Assembly (NCBI RefSeq): GCF_030035675.1
Contig: NC_084487.1
Span: 31,724,474-31,788,473 of the forward strand
From: Rhineura floridana
Lineage: Eukaryota > Chordata > Lepidosauria > Squamata > Rhineuridae
Direction of reading: 5' to 3'
DNA length: 64,000 nucleotides
Every line of letters starts with the position of its first letter. Within the stretch, counting starts at the first letter, position 1. Positions 11,166 to 23,475 of the stretch are shown here, piece after piece. Under the pieces are notes generated by a model. It was given only the letters and a program-made list of their open reading frames with translations, did no database searches and was not told where the DNA came from. Made by a program: the position numbers and the translations under genes.

Positions 11166-11774
11166 AACAATAATAATGCAAATACATGAAAGTGCATGTA
11201 CGTGGGGGGGGCGACAAAAACTGAGCGGATGACTGAGCAACTGTGGATCCAACTCACACACTCCTAACAACATAGGAAAATGAGAAAATCAAGTGTGTGC
11301 TGAAGTTGTGGAGGCCCAGTCCAGGACATGTATATGAATGGACAAATCAGTCTCTTTCCAGTCCCCTTCACTTTCATATAAGTTCACTTGCAAGTCCATC
11401 CTGCCTTGTTTCTGCATTAATTTTAAAACATGTTTTCCCTCAACATGAATATTTTAAATGTTTTTGAAGCCAAGAACTGCATCACAACTTTGGGAAGTGC
11501 AAATGCTAGACTGCCTCCCATTAGTCTGGGAGTTGCAGATCAAGGCTGCGTTCACACATGGAACTTATTGTGTCAGTTTTGCAGATTAAGCTGGTAGCAC
11601 TTCTGTCCCAATTTCTAAAATTCCTTTCATGCTGCAATACCTGTGTGTCAAGGAACTGTGGCTTTTTCAGCTGATATACCGGCATTTCACGCAAATGTCT
11701 TTCACACTGCTGCAATGAACATCTTGTTTTCATCCCTCACTTGTTATATATATGCACACTGTAGTTTCCCCATT

Positions 11775-12250
11775 CAGGGCTGGTGCCAGAGGACGGCTAG
11801 GTCAGGCCCTAGCCGAGGGTGCTTGCAGCCCAAAGGGCCCCTGGAAGGCCTCTCCTTAGGGTGGTAGTGTAGTGCTCCTGTTCTGTGATTCACGGCAGCT
11901 TTGGGTCCTGCAACCCAACCCTAGCACAGTTTACAGGGAGGGAACTCCCAAGCCCCCCCCCCCAGTACAGGCAGCATGGGCTTCAGTAAGCCTGTCTGCT
12001 CACCCCACCTACCTCTCTGGTCAGTGTGAATGCCATGCACATTGTGCATGCATGCCTGCCATCACCCAAGATGGTGGTGGGGGCTTCCTTAAGGGGCTGA
12101 CGCTACACTCACATGCCATGAGATGTAGGTGGGGTGTGTGGGTGGGCTTATTAGCCCATGCCACCTGTATGGGAGGGTGTAGGGCTATGGCACTGCAGGC
12201 CCAGGGCAAGCTGGTGGCCAAGGGCCCAGTCATGCCTGGCATTGGCCCTG
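11775..12250 (+). mobile_element. Non-autonomous hAT-like element (CAGGGCTGGTGCCAG ends)
   Basis: It starts CAGGGCTGGTGCCAG and ends CTGGCATTGGCCCTG, imperfect inverted repeats. Flanks TCCCCATT and CCCCCATA agree at 6 of 8. Length 476 bp, close to its relative at 45360-45831 (472 bp); a third is at 59872-60175. GC-rich, with no transposase frame. Confidence 0.8.
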
Positions 12251-12485
12251 CCCCCATAATTCACTGCAGAGGTTAGCGTCTGGAACAGGGGTGTGTGTAG
12301 GAAAAGTAGGAAGAAGAAGCTGCTACCCCCCGCCAACACCAGAATACCAGTACAATTTTCATCAGGCAAAAATAGTACAAAAAGGAATGCATTGCATGCC
12401 AGGGTGGCTATCATGTGAGCAACTGCAGTAGTGCAAAATTCCCATGATTTTTTGGGTTCCCAAGCTTGCAAATGAATTATTTGGG

Positions 12486-12660
12486 ACTGATAGGGCAGAA
12501 AGCAGGTGCACCAGCAGGAAATGGAGACAGAGCCAATGTCAGGCAGATCCACCCCCGGCTTGTTGTAAGTAAGACGACAGCAGGTGAGGACTGGCTGAGG
12601 GCAGATGGAAGTTGGTGGGGCAGTGCCGCATTTGCCCCAATGGGCCGCCTCCACTGACTC
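12486..12660 (+). repeat. Copy of the 'GGAGCCAGAGCCAATG' repeat family
   Basis: It shares CAGAGCCAATG, CAGGCAGA and TTGGTGGGGCAGTGC with the copies at 22.1, 23.3 and 31.4 kb. It is a medium-length GC-rich repeat of uncertain class, probably a non-autonomous DNA element. Confidence 0.6.
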
Positions 12661-13371
12661 CATTGCAAGCCAAAGCACTTCCTTCAGGGAAAATATGTTT
12701 AGGGCTGGAATGTTTGATGTAATATATGCTCTTATGTCTCTTTCAGAAATTGCACCCATGATACAAATCTCTCTTCCCCCCCCCCCAAAAAAAAACTTTG
12801 CCCATTTTACATCCCCCACAATATATATATAATTTCTGGTGTTGCCACTGAACAGAATAAAACTAAAGGTCTCCATATCTTGGTTAATTGATTCTTCTAT
12901 TGCTGAAAGCCTTTTTGTGTGTGTGTGCTTAACCTTTCCCCAAGACTGCTGAACAGAGTTTGCAGTTTTCCATCTGCAAGCAAGAGAGAAGGGTTGATGT
13001 AATGCAAGCTGATGTAAATTATGCATTTGACAATTGATGGGCTCTCTGATGTGGATGTGTACACCTTTCTTTTCATTTTAGTCTAAACACTGATATTTCT
13101 GCCACAGGAAGCACTTCATCCTAACAAGAATGTTAGGGGGTTTGATCTCTGTCATTTACGCCGGTGCTCCTGTCATTAAATGCTTGACTGCTGACAAACG
13201 TTTGATGTATGTTCAGGTGAAAGAGGCTGGCAAGGAGGCAGCTTGGTGTAGCAGGCCATAATGATTCCAATATATGTAGTTCAGTTCCTTGGAAGAACAA
13301 ACAGGACAGCTGAAGAGTGACAATGAACAATTTGATGCATAAGGGTGATGCATATGCATGAAAACCCGGGC
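12661..13371. other. No gene seen
   Basis: Mostly apparently single-copy DNA with short homopolymer and TA tracts (12775-12835). No exon or domain was recognised on either strand. Confidence 0.5.
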
Positions 13372-13681
13372 AGCGTTTTAGTGTGAATTCCTCCTAATAA
13401 ACACATTTTTGTCTGCAGTTTTAACTGATGTACACATTTTTGCAAGCAATTTCTCCTAATATAATGCATTTTTGAACATTATTTTCACATATTCATTTTT
13501 ATGCACACTTTCCCCTAATATATGTGTTTTTGTAAACATTGGAGACCTGCATTGCAAAATTCAGTTAAGTGTGAATTTCAAAGGATGGCTGGGTTTCAGT
13601 TCTCATGCTGCTTCTGAAAGTGCGAACTTCATAGATTTGGCTTTAAATGTGAACTGAATCAAATTTATCCCCCATCCCTAG
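13372..13681 (+). repeat. TAGGGATG repeat, left-truncated copy
   Basis: It contains the family landmarks CTAATATATGTGTTTTTGTA, AAGGATGGCTG and the terminal CCCCCATCCCTA. Confidence 0.75.
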
Positions 13682-13683
13682 TT

Positions 13684-13772
13684 GTATCCAATGCTAGTCC
13701 TGCTCAGAATAAACCCACTCAATTTAGTGGACATGAGTAACTTTGGTTCATTAATTTCAGTGTACTCTGAGT
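13684..13772. repeat. Worn short palindromic element (CTACTCAGG/CTGAGTAG family)
   Basis: The text TGCTCAGAATAAACCCACT, with TTCATTAATTTCAGTGTACT, parallels 47456-47548. It is a weak member of the small palindromic family. Confidence 0.45.
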
Positions 13773-13774
13773 AC

Positions 13775-14035
13775 AACTTATTTATTATTTATTATTTGAT
13801 TTATATCCTGCCCTTTCTCCCAGCAGGAGCCCAGGGCGGCAAACAGAAACGCTAAAAACACTTTAAAACATCATTAAAAGACCTTAAAATACATTAAAAC
13901 AACACGTTACAAACATTTTAAAAAAGCTTCAAAAACATCTTTAAAAACAAAAAAGGGTTAAAAACATATTATTAAAGAAAACATATTAAAAGCAATTCTA
14001 ACACAGACGCAGGCGCAACTTAGTTGGATGAAACC
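13775..14035 (-). mobile_element. CR1/L2-type LINE 3' end, inverted partner of 14563-14785
   Basis: On the minus strand it reads GTGTTAGAATTGCTTTTAA, then GCCCTGGGCTCCTGCTGGGA, then an AAATAATA tail. It is about 85 percent similar by eye to the plus-strand copy 530 bp away. Confidence 0.75.
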
Positions 14036-14560
14036 CTTTCTATCTAAATAAAAATGTCAAGCATCACATTGCAGTTTGCAATGTCACAGGCAGGTGGCTC
14101 TGCAGACTATAGCATGGACACTTCCACCCCCACCTGCATGCCACTCGCACCATCTGCCAACTCCTGCCTCGGCAAGCAGGTAAGATTGCAGCTTTGGTGA
14201 GTGAGTGAGCTGTCAACACATGCACAGTGGCTGCAGGGGCAGCAGCAGCCTTGCTGGGGAGGGATGGCCTAGGCATACTGCGCAACAGCGGTATGTGTCC
14301 AGGGGAGGTGGTGGCAGCAGCTTCCTGGGCTGGGGGGGGGGACAGAGGCCAGTGTGTGGCTTAGGTACACTGCATGGTGGCAGTGTTTGTCAGGGGTGGT
14401 GACAGCAGTGGCAGAGGAACAGGTGAGGCAAATGGGTTGGCAAGGGGAGTGGGGTGGCCTGGAATGTGGCACAGGAGTTGGGGTTGGGGATTGGCAAGCA
14501 GAGCAAGCAAGGGGGCAAAGCACCCCTAGTGTATACCCAAAAAAAGCACACTTCACCTAG
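14036..14560. other. GC-rich spacer between inverted LINE tails
   Basis: It is rich in GGTGGCAGCAG-like words on the plus strand. No coding domain is visible. It may contain a worn DNA element, but I cannot define ends. Confidence 0.4.
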
Positions 14561-14562
14561 AA

Positions 14563-14785
14563 TGTGTCTGTGTTAGAATTGCTTAATATGTTTTTTAATA
14601 ATGTTTTAAACCCTTTTTAAGTTGTTTTTTAAAATGTTTTTTACACTGTTTTGTTTTAATGTATTTTAAGATCTGTTTTTATGATGTTTTAAAGTGCTTT
14701 TAGCGCTTTGTTTGCCACCCTGGGCTCCTGCTGGGAAGAAGGGCAGGATACAAATTAAATAATAAATAAATAAATAATAATTAAA
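14563..14785 (+). mobile_element. CR1/L2-type LINE 3' end
   Basis: TGTGTTAGAATTGCTTAATA, a long T-rich run, CACCCTGGGCTCCTGCTGGG and an (AAATAAAT)n tail. Only 3' untranslated sequence is present. Confidence 0.75.
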
Positions 14786-14786
14786 C

Positions 14787-15144
14787 CAGTGTTGGGATTG
14801 TGGTCCTCCAGGATTCTCTCTCTGGTCTTTGGCACTCTCCCCGTGCTGCATCCCCTCCCCCCAGGCCATGCGCATCCCTGGTCCTGCTTTGCACCCTGAG
14901 TGTTTTTGCTTGGTGGAGTGTATCCTGAGACTCTGCTAAAGCCTCTTGCTTTTCCTGATGGAGGACAGAGATGGGTGTATGAGCGAATGTGAGGAGAAAC
15001 TAGCCTGTTGTATAAAAGTAAAAATTACATTTCTTGCTCTGCCCATTTTTGCCTCTGGCTCTGCCCAGTGCTGGCATGTGGCCCTCTGAAGGCTTCCCAG
15101 AAGGAAATGTGGCCCTTGGGCTGAGAAACATTCCCCACTACTAT
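14787..15144 (+). mobile_element. Non-autonomous hAT-like element (CAGAGGTGGGGA family), worn
   Basis: It opens CAGTGTTGGGATTGTGG and closes GAAACATTCCCCACTACT. Internal text GAAACTAGCCTGTTGTA and TTGCCTCTGGCTCTGCCC is shared with 35340-35390 and 46190-46210. Confidence 0.65.
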
Positions 15145-18100
15145 GCCCTATCTTTGTTTTTGGTTTGTTTGTTTGTTTTGAGGCACCACCTGGCCAGAAT
15201 CCATCTGGTCGAGCACGTGTGGATATAGCGTGGCCTGCCTCGGGGAAAATCCATGCTCCTGTCTCTGATCAGATTTGGCCTTGGGCTGTGTTAGTCTTTC
15301 AATTGCCTCCCATTAGATCCCTAATGGGATCCTCAACCAACCAGGAAAAAAAACCCCTAGCAACTTGGCCTGCTCCTTTCCTTTGAAGAGCGGTTTGATA
15401 TGCAGAAATCAGCAGGTGTGCAGAGATAAACAAGATCACCTGCTAACTGATGTAAAACTCAGACTGTTGTTGAAGGCACTAAGCACTGGGAGAGCCAGCC
15501 CACCCCTCCACCTACAGTAGCAGGTGAGCTGAAGGACCAGAAGGCACAAAGAGTAACAGTGGAAGCCAGAAGGAGGACAGCAGTTCCTTTGCCAGTGTCT
15601 GGATCAGGCTTTTTGGATACAACCAGGCTGGCCTGGCCAAGAAGACAGGTGCTAAGACGACAAATCAGTAGGGCATAGGCTAGATGTATAGACGCCAGGA
15701 GGACCTAATGGCTGATACGAGCCATAAATCAGCTGCCTGAGGGAAGAATTGTGTGGCAGGAGCTCTGTAACTTTATTTGTGCTTGAGCTTGCTTTTCTTT
15801 TCTCCTTCCCATTCCCCTTTCCTTGTGTATCGTGTCTTTTTAGATTCTAAGCCTGCAAGCAGGGACTGTCTTAATATTGATGACAGCCTTTTTGGAAAAG
15901 GGCAGGATGGAAATGTCATAAATAAAAATAAATTGTCCAGAATATGGGTATGCCTTGATGATGATGTTAATTATTGGATTGCTAATAAATAGAGTAAAAA
16001 AAAAACTTTTCTGGGAGTGAGAGAAGATTTCACCTCATCTTGACATAACAGCTGGTATGTGGTCCACTATGCAGGTTTGGAGCTGACGCTGAGTTCAAGT
16101 CCTATCCAGGAAGCAAAAACAGAACATTTATTGAGCTCCATCTGGACCATCATCATGTGGTTTGACTTGGTTGACTGTGTTTAATTTGTTGGGAAACACA
16201 TTGTGCAAGGCTGCCTCAAGCGTAACATGCTTAGTCTCAGGCTCCCATCTGTAAAATGGGAACAATCGTGACTCAGGATTGCAGGGAGGATAGAAGAGAT
16301 GAATGTTGCTACCAGTCTTAAACAATTAAATGTTGCTACCAATCTTAAACTTTTGGGGAGGATGAACTGTATAAGGAAAAGCAAAAACCAAGCACAGGTC
16401 TTTAAAACACACAACATGATTTCCTTTTATTTAATTGTTTAATCGGTTTACATTCCACAATTGACAGGTTACTTTTTCATTTTTCCCCATAAACAAATTG
16501 TTTACAACCAAGTGAGACTGTAAAGTGATGGAAATACAGAATTTTCTGCCAATTGAAAAAAAAGAAAAATATGAAAATGCAGCCAGTATTGTGTTTATTC
16601 CTTGTTTTCTCTCAGCAAAGTCCTGCAATACTCTGTGCCCTTCACAATTGCTCTTATTTATTTCCTCCCAGAAAAACTCCCAAAAGACTTGAATCCTTCA
16701 CAACTCCAATATTATACAAGAACCCAGCAATTTCTCTTTTCATTTCCAGATGCCTCTGTTGTTACAATGAACAAAGAGCCCCTGGATTGTCCAGGTGTGC
16801 AGAACTAGTAACCAAATAGAACAGCAGTTTTGCCTCTGTTGAATTCAACTACCTTGGCTCACCTTTGATCAGTTGTATGAAGAAATAGATGTGGTAGGAT
16901 GGAACCTTAGCTGCAAAAAGATCAGACAGCACACATTTATTCACATCATATCAAATCAAAATACACTAGTTCATGTTATTGGATTTATTTATTTATTAGC
17001 ACCAAAAGCCACTTCGGCCAATTTGCATCTCATGACGAGCCAGAAGCCAGAAAGGATGTGCTACATTCTGTCCTCCTTCACATTTACCAAATGGGGTTTA
17101 ATCAGGAAGAACATCACTGACTTCTGCTATGGATGGGGAAGTGAAAACCAGAGGTTTGATAGAAAAGGCCTTAAATACTTCAACTAACTAGGGGGGGAAA
17201 TGCCTAGAAATTGTGAACATTTTCTTGATATGCCATGGTTTAGCATGTTCTAGCTCAGCTTCCCATTGAGTCGTAAAGCACAAGTCACATAAGTTTTTGA
17301 GCACAACTCACATTAAGTATTTTACTGCAGACATGCACTTGATACTAACAAAGCCAAACGCAGCACACTTGATGGTGTATGGTAGCCTGCTATGTGCTTG
17401 ACAAACCACCTGCTCTGACATCTCAGGGAGGAGATTTTTGTGCCCCAGAAGGGATACCATACACAGCTAGCGAACTAGGCTTGGTTCTGTGAGTCACATG
17501 TTTTTCAGGTCTGAGTGACAGGAATTCAAGCTTTAGTCCTAAGAATGCATAATTGGAGATCAGTTCAGTTCTTCTGCCTCATGTAAAGAAGCCTCACACA
17601 TTTTAGGTATTTTTGTTAACTAACACCCTAGCCAGATGTGTTGTGGGAGAATCACCAGCACTCAGCCTATTAACACATCATTGGTCATCTGTAATTCTGT
17701 CATGGGTGGTATGCTATGGGGGTAGCACTTCTGCTAATGTGAGAAGCACCTCTTGGATAGTGTCCATGACATCCTAGTGCAGGTCCCTCCATTGTCGACC
17801 TTTGAAGTTACATCAAATTAAATAGCTTTCTCTATTTTCTGCTCTCTCTTTTCCCATCAGGTACAACATGCTTACTTCATCAGCACCCAAGCACATGCCT
17901 CTAACCATAAAATTGACCTCTCTCCACTAGTGCAAACCCATCCTGAAGCAACAAGGTTATCCCCTCTCACTTCTACTATATGAGAACAAACATTATCACT
18001 TGACATGACTAGTGCTAGTAAAGTTCTAACAGAAAGCAATGGTATCCCATAGCGAAAACCTTTTGTGTGGCAAGGTCCCAAGTACAAACTTGGTTCTCAT

Positions 18101-18245
18101 GATGATGCTATGACCTGCCTTTCTGAGTTATAATGAACCCAAATATTTCATCTATGATCACTGAGGCTTAGAAGTGCAGTGCCACTGAACATCATCTCAG
18201 TATCCTGGGCCAGCTATTCTCTAGAACGCTGTTCTTCAGCTTTGT
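15145..18245. other. Long stretch without a gene
   Basis: Mostly apparently single-copy. A LINE/SINE-like tail (GATTCTAAGCCTGCAAGCAG followed by an AATAAA-rich end) lies at about 15835-15935. No exon, tRNA or other repeat was recognised, and the open frames have no domain content. Confidence 0.5.
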
Positions 18246-18253
18246 GTCACCAG

Positions 18254-18388
18254 CACTGGTGGCTGGTGGCTCCATATCAGTGGGGCAGCGGCAGCCACTC
18301 TGAATTTTAGTTCAAACTTTCAAAGTTCAGACTCAAACCTGGAGCAGATTAAACTGCCTCACTGACATGGAGGCACCAGCCGCCACTG
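18254..18388. mobile_element. Palindromic hAT-like element (CAGTGGCGGCTGG family)
   Basis: Inverted arms CACTGGTGGCTGGTGGCTCC and CACCAGCCGCCACTG. Flanks GTCACCAG and GTCTCTAG agree at 6 of 8. Related copies are at 21721, 25393, 31619, 38789, 54916 and 55113. Confidence 0.75.
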
Positions 18389-18402
18389 GTCTCTAGATAT
18401 TG

Positions 18403-18512
18403 TTAGTTTACAACTCCCACCATACCCAGCCACCTTAGCCAATGGTTAGGGATAATGAGAGTTGTAGTCCAGCAACAACTGGGGACCCAATATTGAAGAA
18501 CACTGCTCTAGA
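18403..18512. repeat. Palindromic element fragment (ACTACAACTCCCATCA family)
   Basis: TTACAACTCCCACCATACCC faces ATGAGAGTTGTAGTCCAGCA. This is the widespread hairpin family also found at 22546, 33925, 39866, 43853, 56985, 60473 and 63028. Confidence 0.6.
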
Positions 18513-19508
18513 ACAGGTCAAATTGCAGGGAAGTGTTAAGGTGCAGGTAATTTTCACAGGTAAATGAGAAATTTCAGTGTATTGTTTTTGACACATTGGC
18601 CTAGTCCACACAGAAGAAATGCTGAAACTGTCCCAAGGCTGTACCACTTCAGACAGTAACAGATTTACAAGTCTGTAAAGGTCCAGATGTATATATGTGC
18701 AGAGAAGGTTCTCCTTACAGGGAAGCAGTGGGTCACGTGATTCCCCCATCTGCATTCTATGACGGTACAGTCCCCAAGAACAGTTTAATCATGTGACCTG
18801 CTCTTTGTATCAGCTAGGTCACTGATTTATATACACAAGTCTTCCAAGAAGTGGGCTCTTCTCAGAAATATGCATGTGTCTAACTTTAACTTCTTTAGAA
18901 ACAGTAGGGCTGTGTGGGTGTATGCTCGATGCTTTAAAATGCAGAGGGCAGACTTCTGAGAGAACAAATTGAGGGAAAAGAGAAGAGCTTGAACAGTGTT
19001 ACAGAATAGGAAGTATCACTTTTGACAATAACTTATTTCCAAAGCATACTGTTAGAAGCTGCACATATTATGTAATGATGGGGGGGGGGAGGAAACAGCA
19101 TTCTGGCTCAAAATGCACATTGTTCAGAACATTATACAGAATGAACCTGAGATGCCACCAATTGAGGATGATCTGCACTGACTTCTCAAAGATATAACTT
19201 TACATTAAAATGGGTCTTTCTGGGAGGAAGAGTGGGATATAAATTTTATTATTATTATCATAATTATCAGGCCTGCGCAAATTAAGGATACACCAAGTCA
19301 AGTTCCCCTTACCAGCTACGTATTGTGACTAAGAACCAAACCACATGTGACATTGATCATGTAGTTTGCCTAGGAATGCAAACCTTTTCTTTCATAAATT
19401 GCCAGTTTTTATCAGGATTGGGGCCCAGGCATAGGGGTAGGGAATTGCTTTTTACAAACCATTTCCCATGCCTCCCAATTCACTTTACTGTATTCATACA
19501 AATCATTA

Positions 19509-19602
19509 AAGCTGCAATCCTGTAGCCACTTACCTGGCTGTAAGCCCTATTGAATTTAGTGGGACTTACTTCTGAGTAGACACTTATATGATTGCACTGT
19601 TA
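19509..19602. repeat. Short palindromic element (ACTTACTTCTGAGTAG family)
   Basis: Begins GCTGCAATCCTGTA, holds GGGACTTACTTCTGAGTAGA and ends ATATGATTGCACTGT. GCAATC and GATTGC at the ends form the inverted repeat. Confidence 0.75.
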
Positions 19603-21185
19603 ATCTAGGCAACATTGTATGAAGCATTCTGTTGAAAAGCAGAAGAGTGGCACTACTGTAAAGAGTAGTGCTAATTATATAGTCATTCTAGACAGATAAC
19701 TTTGAATTCTCAATTTTACATGTAAATCATTTTAAAATGTTCACATTATTTTCCACTGGCCCCTTTGTTTGGGAATACCTGGAACTGGCAGTGTAATATG
19801 GTTAAATTTGTACAATGAAACAAAATTCCTAAACAGAGGAACAATAATATCTGTTCTCAGTGACTGAGGTATATCATGTCTTGCAGGAAAAGAAAATAGG
19901 CTTAGTTTTAAGGATGATCTGTTTAGCTCTAGTAGTGTAGAGTTTTAATATTTCCAGATTGTGAACAGTAATCCAAAACTAATAAATAATAATGTCTCAT
20001 AAATCTTCACAACATGTGAGCACAGCATCACAAATTCTGTATTAATGGTCACAGATGGTTTAATCTGAAAATGTCTATAACTTTGTAGAAGGCTCTGCAG
20101 AATGTCAGAAAAACAGAAATCGATGTCTCTTTCCTACCAGGACAATAATGTGTTATTAGTAATACATTTGCATTTTTCAATACATAGGTCATCCTCATCA
20201 GTTCTCTGTAACATTTCTTGCCTTAATGACTGAGGAGTTGTGCAGCTTTTAAATACTACTCTTATCAATAATAGACCAACTTTCTACAAATCTGTTGTAG
20301 AGGCTGGGAACACTATCTTGCAAAGCCTTCATAACTATTTGGTGTATCTCTGACTCATTTTGTAGCAAGAGCTATGTGTTTTCACAATAGCTCAGAAATG
20401 AGAATTGTTCCCCATTAACATGAATCTGATTAAGCTTGTCCCCGAATTCTGTTTCTTATTATCAAATGCTCTAGATAATGTATCAGCTAATGCCAGTCTT
20501 TTGTGGTTGAAAGTGTAATTTATAATCAAATGTTTGTAGATGAACCCCCAACTCAAGAGCTGTTTGTAATGTTGGAGACATATTGGCTAAATTCTCCTGG
20601 CAATGCTGAACAAAGATCTGTGATCGGTAGGGTCACAAAAATATCTTCCCCCATTTATGTATATATGAGATATTTTTGTGAGACCCACACTAATGCCTCC
20701 TTTTCTCTTTGAGCATATTGACATTCTGGTTTAGCCCTAGATGCATACATAAGTTGTCTCCAGTTTTTGTCACATTTTATAGCAGTACAGCTCCAAATGC
20801 TTGTTCTATATATTTGATGCTCTTTTAACTGACTTTTCAGAGTCATAATATTTCAACAAAGGTGCAGTCCTTTGTTGCAGTCCTTATCATTTTCCAGAAA
20901 TTCACGACCTCTCTTTGATGCTTAGCACTCCAGTTCCATTTGTTATGTTTACATACATAACTGGTGTACTGCGCCAGATTTGGAATATATTTCTCCACAA
21001 TATTTATTAACCATTCCCAGACATTTCCGCAACCGTTCCCTCTCTGTTGGTTCAATCATATCCTCAATGGCTTGTGCTGACTGGGTTGCGTTTGGATTCA
21101 AAATGCTATTGATCATAATTTGTAGCAGATTTTTAATATTTGATATTTACGTTTGCTATTGTATAAAGGAGGTGATAATATCACT

Positions 21186-21276
21186 TAGGTTTCAATCTTA
21201 AACCCACTTACCTGGGAGTATGCCTCACTGAACTCAGTGGGACTTACTTCTGAGTAGACATGTCTAGGATTGTTGG
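21186..21276. repeat. Short palindromic element (ACTTACTTCTGAGTAG family)
   Basis: CAATCTTAAACCCACTTACC, GGGACTTACTTCTGAGTAGA and TCTAGGATTG mark both arms. Confidence 0.75.
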
Positions 21277-21720
21277 CTTTACGAGAACAGCATTTTGTTG
21301 TGCTGCAATAGTTGCAAATATTATCACACCACACCCACTAAAATGTGAGATCTCAATACCGGGGAAAAACAAATTCTGCCTTTCAGAATATATTAGACAA
21401 AGTTGGACAAACTGTTTCATCTTACTTAATCATGCCTCCAGGACTTAATTTTAAATGAAAGTACTTGTGACAGAACACTTGGGGCAGAAGAGATAATGAA
21501 GGACGTACACAGAGAAGACCTGGGTTGCCAGTCTACACAGTGAAAGCTCCCAAATCCTAGAGTTCAAATTTCTGCATGAAAACTGGCTGGATTCTGCAAG
21601 TTGCTATGAAAATGATACCATTCTACTTTGTCTGAGGAATTTTGCAAAAAGGATAGCAGCTGAAGAATGCAAAGGGCCTTGCATTTGAAGTGACACTGCA
21701 GTCTCATAGGTCCCTGCAAT

Positions 21721-21878
21721 GGCAGCTGGTAGCTCCATGTTAGTGGGGCAGTAGAATCCACTTGATGTTTTAGTCCAGACTTTCAAGGAGGTGTCCAAGC
21801 ACCTTGGACAACACCTTGAAAGTTTGGACAAATTTCCAGAGCAGATTCCAGTGACATGGAGCCACCAGCCTCTACTGG
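21721..21878. mobile_element. Palindromic hAT-like element (CAGTGGCGGCTGG family)
   Basis: Arms GGCAGCTGGTAGCTCCATG and CATGGAGCCACCAGCC enclose ACTTTCAAGGAGGTGTCCAA and its inverted copy. Confidence 0.7.
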
Positions 21879-22285
21879 TCACAACAAACAGGCTAAGCTT
21901 ATAAGTTCAACAAGATCAAGAGACAGAGCCAATAACACTTTTCCTGGTCTATTCCACGTAAGGTTGCAGTGTGTGTGCTGCACAATGTGCATTTGAATCC
22001 CTCAAGAAAAGAAACTTTCTGCAATTAGAAAGCAAGCACATCAGGGGAATGGTTCAGCCTAGCCTTATCCCTGGTATGTTATTTTTCTGCATGCAAGGGA
22101 GAAAGTGACTGATAGGGGAGAAGGCAGGGAGACCAACAATAGGTGAAGCCAGAGCCAATGACAGGCAGAGCCATTTAATTCTAGTTTTGTTTCCATCCTC
22201 CCCTCTGCTGAGTTCTGTGAGGGCAACATTGAGTCTAAGGAGGAAGAAGCTGACAGGCTGGCTGTAAGCAAATAGGCAGGGCAGG

Positions 22286-22859
22286 TGAGGATGGGCAAAT
22301 CTGTCCATTTCAGTTTCCCATGTTTCCAATCTTCAATTCATTTCTCTACATTTCCATATTAATTTGTGATTTTTCTTTAAAAAATATCCTCAGCATTTTT
22401 GTGTGAACTTCTACTAATACACGTATTTTTACATGCAATTTTGCCTTATACACTTTTTTCCAAAGTAGTTTCCCCAAATATAATGCATTCTTGCTATGTT
22501 ATTTTCACTAATATATGCATTTTTGTGTTCACTTGAACCTTAGTACAGATGTGAGGAACGTTTGGCTCTCCAGGTGTTGCTGAACTACAACTCTCATCAG
22601 CCCCAGAGAGCATGTCAGTGGCTAGGGATGATGGGAGTTGTGGTTTAGCAACATCTGGAGGGCCAAGGGATCCTCATGCTTGCCCTACTGTATGCATTTT
22701 TGCACACCTTACTTGGCTGAAGAACTGCCTTGCAAAAATTGGAGAGTTGCAAGCTAGAAAGGATGGCTGTTTTGGGCTCATGTATTGTTTTGGAAAGGGC
22801 AGATTTAGTAGGTTCTCCTTGAAATATGAACTGTATCAGATTTCTCCCCCATCCCTAGG
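22286..22859 (+). repeat. TAGGGATG repeat nested in the preceding repeat
   Basis: It has the GATGGGCAAATCTGTCCATT start, the internal landmark CTAATATATGCATTTTTGTG and the terminal CCCCCATCCCTA. It is interrupted at 22546-22682. Confidence 0.75.
22546..22682. mobile_element. Hairpin hAT-like element inside the TAGGGATG repeat
   Basis: CAGATGTGAGGAACG at the left and GGATCCTCATGCTTG at the right are inverted ends around the ACTACAACTCTCATCAGCCC hairpin. The host repeat resumes directly after it. Flanks CCTTAGTA and CCCTACTG agree at only 5 of 8, so the target copy is worn. Confidence 0.7.
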
Positions 22860-23284
22860 CCTGGCTAAAACAAGATGGTGGTTGGTGGGGCAGTGCCCCA
22901 TTAGCCTTTATGGATCAACCTCAACTGAAGGGAGGGCTTTCCTCTTCCCCACAAAGAAGCATTCAAACATGCAAAGCCCTCTTTATTTACAACCTGAAAT
23001 GAGACAATCCAGAAACAGATTTACCACTTGATTCTGCTGAATGTAGAAACCAGGTCCTTATGTATCATTGATTTCAATGGGACTTAGAGCTGGATCTTAT
23101 GTGGGGAACTGCAGTTGTGGTTCACCTGTATGCCAATCTCATCTTAAGCTATTCCAGTTTCCACTAAGGCAGGAGTGCAGAAATCACATGGAAGGGATCA
23201 TGTTTAGGGGATGGTGTTTGTAGGATTCTTCCCAGTGTGATGCCTTCCATGTGGTTTCTACATTACTGCAATGGCATGAGCATT

Positions 23285-23475
23285 GGTATTTGGCCCATAG
23301 GGCGAATGGGGAACTGCCCAACCAATCTCAGCCTGCCCACATCCACCTTCCTTCTTACTTGCAACCAGTCAGCGGTGGCTGTGCCTGTCATTTGCTCTGG
23401 CCTTACCTATGGTTGGTCTCCCTGCCTATCACCTTACAAGTCTCAATGGGCACCAGCCATCACTAGACATGAGAT
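23285..23475 (-). repeat. 'GGAGCCAGAGCCAATG' repeat, minus-strand copy
   Basis: CATTTGCTCTGGCCTTACC and GGTCTCCCTGCCTATCACC are the reverse complement of family landmarks at 22.1 and 31.4 kb. Confidence 0.6.

Larger units (their letters stand above)
18513..21720. other. Long stretch without a gene
   Basis: Mostly apparently single-copy, AT-rich sequence. It holds a LINE-tail scrap at 19205-19265 (CTGGGAGGAAGAGTGGGATA) and two short palindromic elements listed separately. No exon was recognised. Confidence 0.5.
22095..22940 (+). repeat. 'GGAGCCAGAGCCAATG' repeat carrying a nested insertion
   Basis: The left part (22095-22285) matches 31436-31560, and the right part (22860-22940) matches the GGGGCAGTGCCCCATTAGCC end of the family. 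The middle is occupied by a TAGGGATG repeat, itself interrupted by a hairpin element. Confidence 0.65.

Noticed and set aside
12151-13026. Open frame of 291 codons on the minus strand
   Set aside because: It runs through the end of a hAT-like element and another repeat, and its translation matches no family I know.
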